Below are positions 59,711 through 64,000 of a stretch of DNA of 64,000 bases, one piece after another (within the stretch, counting starts at the first letter, position 1; each line of letters begins with the position of its first letter). The stretch lies in NCBI GenBank assembly GCA_965262315.1, contig CBDHFJ010000105.1, positions 170,766-234,765 of the forward strand, read 5' to 3'. Made by a program: the position numbers and the translations under genes. The notes beneath the pieces are model-generated. The model was given only the letters and a program-made list of their open reading frames with translations. It did not search any database and was not told where the DNA came from. The DNA comes from JBCCFK01 sp965262315. Lineage in GTDB: Bacteria > Actinomycetota > Acidimicrobiia > Acidimicrobiales > UBA8592.

Positions 59711-62473
59711 ATGTCGATCGACGTCCGCCCCCAGGACGCGCCTGCCACGCCGCCTGGACCCGCGCGGTCGCTCCGTCGCGGCCGCGCCCGCAGCCGCGGG
59801 TCGCTGATCACTGGCATCGCGACCACCGCGGCCCGTCGGTGGCAGGTGACCGTTGCGCTGTTGGTGGTCGCGATGCTGTCGGGCATCTACGCCTTCGGCG
59901 CCGGCCTCGACCGCGAGGGCTTCCCGCCGGTCAACACCCCGATCTCGGTGGTCACCGGCACCTACTTCGTCGACGACGCGGAACGGGTCGACGCCCAGGT
60001 CGTCGCGCCACTGGTGGACGGCTTCCTCCAGGTCGAGGGCGTCGAAGAGGTGGCCAGCGAGGCCCAGCCGAGCTTCTTCAGCGTCATCGTCGAGTTCGAC
60101 GACGCCATCTCGTCCGAGGACGGCACCCAGCGCCTGATCGACCTCGGCCTCCCCGTCGTCGACGGTGCCGAGGTCGACTACCGCTCGGTCAACGCCGCCA
60201 AGTTCGTCGGCGAGTACGACCTCCTGGTCTCGGTGGTCGCGCCCCAGGGTGCCGAGCCCGCCGCGCTCGAGGCCGAGGCGGCGGTGCTGAGCGAGCAGCT
60301 GCTTGCGCTCGACGCGGTGGAACGCTCCGACGTGCGCGACCTGCTCACCACCTCGATCGACCCCGAGACCGGTGTCGAGGAGACGCGCGAGACCCGCTTC
60401 ACGCGTGTTGCGCTGGGCCCCCAGGGCTATGTCGACGCCATCGCCATCGGGCTGGTCCGTGCCGACACCAGCGATCTGGACGTGCTCGGCTTCAGCGACC
60501 TGATCGACGGGGCACTCGCCGACGCGCAGCCGCTTCTGTCCGACGGCTTCCAGGCCGAGATCACCGCCGACTTCGCCACGGGGGTGCGCAATCAGCTCTC
60601 GACCCTGTCGGGCAGCCTGCTGACCGGCCTGGTCGCGGTGGCGCTGGTCAGCCTGCTGCTGATCGGCTGGCGGGTGGCGATGCTGACTGCCGGTTTCATG
60701 GCGCTGGTGCTGTTGGGCGCGCTGACCGGGCTGTGGGCCGTCGGCTACACGCTCAACACCATCACCCTGTTCGGCCTGATCCTGACGCTGGGGCTGCTGG
60801 TCGACGACGCCATCGTGATCTCCGAGTCCATCGACGCCAGCAAGGACGACCCCGATCCCACCGAGCGCACCCAGTCGGTCGGCGTGGTGCGCACGGCCAT
60901 CGACCGGGTGGGCTCGGCGTCGTTCGCGGGCACGTTGACCACGGTGGTCGTCTTCTCGCCGATGCTGTTCGTCGGCGGCATCCTCGGCGAGTTCATCCGG
61001 CCGATCCCGACGACGGTGATCATCACCCTGCTGCTGTCGTTCGCGTTCTCGATCGTGTTCATCCCGGTGCTGGCACGGTTGTTCCTGTTGCGCGGCGGGC
61101 CGTCCCGCAACCCGGTCGTCAAGGCCGAGAAGGCCGCGGCCCGGGCCATGGGCCGGTTGGCCGCCTACCCGAGCGGCAACGGTTGGCGCGGTCGCGTGGC
61201 CGGCCTTGGTCTCGCCGGCATCGGCATGGCCTCGGTGATGATCGGCCTCAACCTCGCCGGCGGGCTGGGTTTCAGCATCTTCCCGTCGGGCAAGGACGCC
61301 GTCGGCCTCACCGTGGTGGCCGAGTTCGAGCCGGGTACGACCATCGAGGAAGCGCAGGAGCGCTCCGACGAGATCGACGCCGTCGTGGTGGACGTCCTCG
61401 GCGCCGAGCTCGACCGGGCGCAACACGTTCGCGGCAACGAGCGACTGATCGAGACGTTCATCGACCTCACCCCGATCGGCAGCCGCTCGATCAAGGCCCC
61501 GACCTTCGTCGAACGCATCGAGGATGGTGTCGCCGACATCGAGGGTGCTCGGGTCACGGTCAACCAGCTCGAGAACGGCCCGCCCGTGCTCGACTTCCCA
61601 TTCGCCGTCCAGATCAGCGTCGACGCGTCCAACGTCGCCGCGGGACAACAGCTGGCCGAGGAGATCCGCGACGACCTCCTCGGTCGCGAGCTCGCCTCGG
61701 GCAGCGAGACCGTCACCGTCATCGACACGTTGGTGTCGACCGACGGTGAGGTCGCCCGCATCGACGGCGACCGGATCATCGAGGTCCGCGCCAAGTTCGA
61801 TGTCGACAACGGCATCTCGGGTGTGCTGAACAGCACCGAGGACGAGGTGCTCGCCACGTTCGGTGATTCGCTCGCCGACCGTGGCCTGCCGGCGGACGCG
61901 CTGGCGTTCGACTTCGGTCTCGAGTCGGACAACCAGGACGACTTCGCCGCCCTGGGCGTCGCAGGCATGGTGGCGCTGGTGCTCATGCTGCTCCTGCTGA
62001 CCTTCCAGTTCCGATCGCTGGCCCAGTCGGCCCTGATCTTCCTGGCCATCCCGTTCAGCTTCCTCGGCGTGTTCTCGGCGCTGACGGTCACCGACAACCC
62101 GCTCAGCTTCCTGGCGGTCGTCGGCTTCATCGCACTGATCGGCGTGGCGGTCAACAACACGATCCTGCTGGTCGACGCCGCCAACCAGGCGCGGCGCACG
62201 GGAGCGACGGCGGGCGAGGCCATCTCCACCGCGGTGGAGAACCGCTTCCGGCCGCTGGTTGCGACCACGATCACCACGGTCGTCGGCCTGTTGCCGCTGT
62301 CGCTGGCCGATCCGTTCTGGGAGTCCCTGGGCTTCACCCTCATGGGCGGACTGCTCAGCTCCACCCTCATGGTGCTGATCGCGTTCCCGGCGTTCTACCT
62401 GGCCCTCGAGGCCGTGCGCACGCCGTTGCGCAACCTGGTGCGTCGCCGCATGGGTCGCCCGCTCGTGAGCTGA
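59711..62473 (+). CDS. RND-family efflux transporter (HAE1-like)
   Basis: A 920-residue RND pump with about 12 helices and two large extracytoplasmic loops. GLLVDDAIVISESIDASKDD (TM4 acidic pair) and GVAVNNTILLVDAANQARRTG (the matching TM10 segment) are conserved, as are the FRPLVATTITTVVGLLPLSL and LYFGGIL-type motifs. No membrane fusion protein or outer channel gene adjoins, as expected in an actinobacterium. Substrate unknown. ATG at 59711. Confidence 0.88.
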   Translation: MSIDVRPQDAPATPPGPARSLRRGRARSRGSLITGIATTAARRWQVTVALLVVAMLSGIYAFGAGLDREGFPPVNTPISVVTGTYFVDDAERVDAQVVAPLVDGFLQVEGVEEVASEAQPSFFSVIVEFDDAISSEDGTQRLIDLGLPVVDGAEVDYRSVNAAKFVGEYDLLVSVVAPQGAEPAALEAEAAVLSEQLLALDAVERSDVRDLLTTSIDPETGVEETRETRFTRVALGPQGYVDAIAIGLVRADTSDLDVLGFSDLIDGALADAQPLLSDGFQAEITADFATGVRNQLSTLSGSLLTGLVAVALVSLLLIGWRVAMLTAGFMALVLLGALTGLWAVGYTLNTITLFGLILTLGLLVDDAIVISESIDASKDDPDPTERTQSVGVVRTAIDRVGSASFAGTLTTVVVFSPMLFVGGILGEFIRPIPTTVIITLLLSFAFSIVFIPVLARLFLLRGGPSRNPVVKAEKAAARAMGRLAAYPSGNGWRGRVAGLGLAGIGMASVMIGLNLAGGLGFSIFPSGKDAVGLTVVAEFEPGTTIEEAQERSDEIDAVVVDVLGAELDRAQHVRGNERLIETFIDLTPIGSRSIKAPTFVERIEDGVADIEGARVTVNQLENGPPVLDFPFAVQISVDASNVAAGQQLAEEIRDDLLGRELASGSETVTVIDTLVSTDGEVARIDGDRIIEVRAKFDVDNGISGVLNSTEDEVLATFGDSLADRGLPADALAFDFGLESDNQDDFAALGVAGMVALVLMLLLLTFQFRSLAQSALIFLAIPFSFLGVFSALTVTDNPLSFLAVVGFIALIGVAVNNTILLVDAANQARRTGATAGEAISTAVENRFRPLVATTITTVVGLLPLSLADPFWESLGFTLMGGLLSSTLMVLIAFPAFYLALEAVRTPLRNLVRRRMGRPLVS

Positions 62474-62482
62474 TCGACGCGC

Positions 62483-63991
62483 TCAGTCGAGGCCGTTGAG
62501 GATGTCGACGGCCTCGAGCGTGTCGCCCTGCTCCCAGAAGTCGATCGACACGAGGTTGGGGAGCAGCCCGCGCTCCTCCCGACACTGCTGCAGTCGCGGC
62601 AGCAACACGTCGAGGTCGTTGATCGACCCGTTGCGCCCCAGGGCGGGTGTGATGAAGTGGTTCACCTGGAACAGCGGGCTCTCGTCGAGCCCCCGGTTCG
62701 GTGCACACGAGAAGTCGTCGACGCTCGCGAAGCTGAACGGTGTCTCCTGGGTGAACGTGAACCCGTCGTGGAGCCACGGGACGTCGCCACCGTCCTCCTC
62801 GGCCATCACGAAGATGCGCCGGCCCTGGGCGATCATCTCGTCCAGCGTCGGGAGGGTGGCGCCCACCTCGACCGTGATGGCCAGCTCCGCCAGACCCGAC
62901 TCCTCGAAGACCGCTGCCGTGTCCTCGGGTGCGGTCGCGTCCTGCACGAAGATCACCAGCACCTCGCGAGGGTTGGCGTCGAGCCACGATCGGACGCCTG
63001 CCAGCTCCTCGACGGCATCCAACGCGCCGATCTCGCAGAACCCATGACAGAGGTACACCGCTTCCTCGGCACCCTCGCCGGTGACACGCGACCGGATCCG
63101 CTCGGCGGCTTCGATCGCCTCGGGATCCATCTCGTCGCCGCTGGGGTCCCGGGTCACCACCGGACCGCTGGCGCCAGCCTGGCCGTACCACGTGTCGATC
63201 AGCAGACCTCGGTAGCCGGCGTCGAGCTGCGCCTGGATGCCCCGGGTGTGATTGGCCAGCAGGAAGTTGTCCTCTGCCGCCGACATCGAGTTGTGCGTCG
63301 CCGCCATGGCGACCTGGTCGAGCCTTCGAGGACAGAGCTCGACGTGGCCGTTGCAGCCGAGGTCATCGCCCACCGCCTCCGCGGGGTCGTTGCCGGTGAG
63401 CACCGCCGTCGCAACTGCGGCGAGCACGAACAGCCCGACGGCGACCGCCCCGGCGAGAGCGGCGACGGTTCGCCCGCTCGGCGCGGCGTTCGCCTGCGCC
63501 ACCTGCATCGCTCCGAGTCGGGCCTCGAGACCGGTCACGCGCAAGAGCTCCCGCGCGGACGCGATGCCGAGCATGATGCCGCCGAGCACGCCGGCGAGCG
63601 TGATGAGGCTCACCGGGTCGAAGATCAGCCAGATCGCCAGCACCAACCCGATCGCTGCCCGTACGCCCTGCGCGAGCGGTGTCTCGGGTCGGTTGAGGGC
63701 CAGGTCGCGGATGCGCTCGAGCGGCGTGACCAGCTCACCCACCCGCAGCAGTGACCACGAGATCGCACAGACCAGGCCGCCGAAGACGATCAATGTCCAC
63801 GCCCACGGGGTGAGGTCGGCGACGAAGATGGCCCAGCTCGCGTCGATCGCATCCGCCGCGGCGAGGTTCTCCGTGGCAGACCGCAGCACCGAGTCGCCGA
63901 CGGTGAGCACGACGAGGCTCAGTCCGCCGGCCATGGCGATCGCCAGGCCTGCGTGGCCGAGCCCCCGCCACCGGTTCACGTCGATCAGCAC
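62483..63991 (-). CDS. Membrane-anchored PI-PLC X-like protein, 5' end near window edge
   Basis: At least 502 residues. Four to five N-terminal membrane helices (to about residue 205), then an extracytoplasmic domain with MAATHNSMSAAEDN (catalytic His), GYRGLLIDTWYG and CHGFCEIGALDAV...DANPREVLVIFVQD, matching the phosphatidylinositol phospholipase C X-domain fold. The lipid substrate is unknown. The frame is open to the right window edge (ITV precedes the GTG at 63991), so the true start probably lies outside. Confidence 0.82.
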   Translation of the reverse strand: MLIDVNRWRGLGHAGLAIAMAGGLSLVVLTVGDSVLRSATENLAAADAIDASWAIFVADLTPWAWTLIVFGGLVCAISWSLLRVGELVTPLERIRDLALNRPETPLAQGVRAAIGLVLAIWLIFDPVSLITLAGVLGGIMLGIASARELLRVTGLEARLGAMQVAQANAAPSGRTVAALAGAVAVGLFVLAAVATAVLTGNDPAEAVGDDLGCNGHVELCPRRLDQVAMAATHNSMSAAEDNFLLANHTRGIQAQLDAGYRGLLIDTWYGQAGASGPVVTRDPSGDEMDPEAIEAAERIRSRVTGEGAEEAVYLCHGFCEIGALDAVEELAGVRSWLDANPREVLVIFVQDATAPEDTAAVFEESGLAELAITVEVGATLPTLDEMIAQGRRIFVMAEEDGGDVPWLHDGFTFTQETPFSFASVDDFSCAPNRGLDESPLFQVNHFITPALGRNGSINDLDVLLPRLQQCREERGLLPNLVSIDFWEQGDTLEAVDILNGLD

Positions 63992-64000
63992 CGTGACGAT

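Noticed and set aside
57704..61648. 1314-codon minus-strand ORF across the beta-CASP and RND genes
   Set aside because: Composition is Arg/Asp/Gly/His shadow sequence without domain motifs; the plus-strand genes carry all family motifs.
1..64000. CRISPR array
   Set aside because: No series of regularly spaced identical repeats is present; the only tandem repeats are the short ones listed.

Overview
This window is a stretch of a high-GC, Gram-positive actinobacterial chromosome. Almost every codon ends in G or C, GTG starts are common, and most neighbouring genes join through ATGA, GTGA or TGATG overlaps. DUF222/HNH, DUF2510, TadA-TadC/Flp and F420-type luciferase-like proteins, together with the mix of housekeeping genes, suggest an Acidimicrobiia-like lineage. 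That placement is an inference from gene content, not a phylogeny. Two tRNA genes are present: a selenocysteine tRNA (5919-6011, minus) and tRNA-Thr(CGT) (34445-34517, plus).

Layout. 0-5.6 kb: the 3' part of nadE, a coupled unknown gene, a primary-type sigma factor and an ABC exporter pair. 5.6-10.6 kb: tRNA-Sec, two NTF2-like or unknown genes, an APH-like kinase and a receiver-PAS-GGDEF-EAL protein. 10.6-16.8 kb: a protein with a Ser/Arg-rich tail followed by a compact tad/Flp pilus operon, into which a VapBC-type toxin-antitoxin pair and a LytR_C gene are tightly joined. 16.8-25.3 kb: a frameshifted haloalkane dehalogenase with a divergent TetR regulator, a SepF-like protein, an MrfA/YprA-type helicase, an anti-sigma pathway pair, a probable CTG-initiated gene, an F420-type oxidoreductase, a dienelactone hydrolase and a nitroreductase. 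25.3-34.3 kb: nhaA, topA, an MFS transporter, tmk, holB and a DUF222-HNH protein.

34.4-38.6 kb is a small, integrase-less genomic island bounded by a 44-bp perfect repeat of the 3' part of tRNA-Thr. It carries an exonuclease-BRCT-DUF2510 protein, a coiled-coil lipoprotein and a small protein. Just outside it lie a DUF4143 ATPase fragment and a SUKH-like gene. 39.4-45.1 kb: a cytochrome-b-like/molybdopterin oxidoreductase operon, controlled in all likelihood by a divergent MerR regulator, then a MacB-like ABC transporter.

45.1-59.6 kb is the most interesting region. It encodes a long ribosome hibernation factor, an APH-AAA kinase fusion, a glycerophosphodiesterase, a PAP2 / PEP-utilising enzyme / PAP2-PhoD fusion operon and a beta-CASP metallo-beta-lactamase. 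A shared near-palindrome resembling the mycobacterial DosR box (GGGAC-N4-GTCCC type) lies upstream of five transcription units. In four of the five gene starts tested at close range, its centre is 42.5-43.5 nt from the start codon. This looks like a dormancy or energy-stress regulon whose target genes are transcribed as leaderless mRNAs. The window ends with an RND transporter and a membrane-anchored PI-PLC-like protein that probably continues beyond the right edge.
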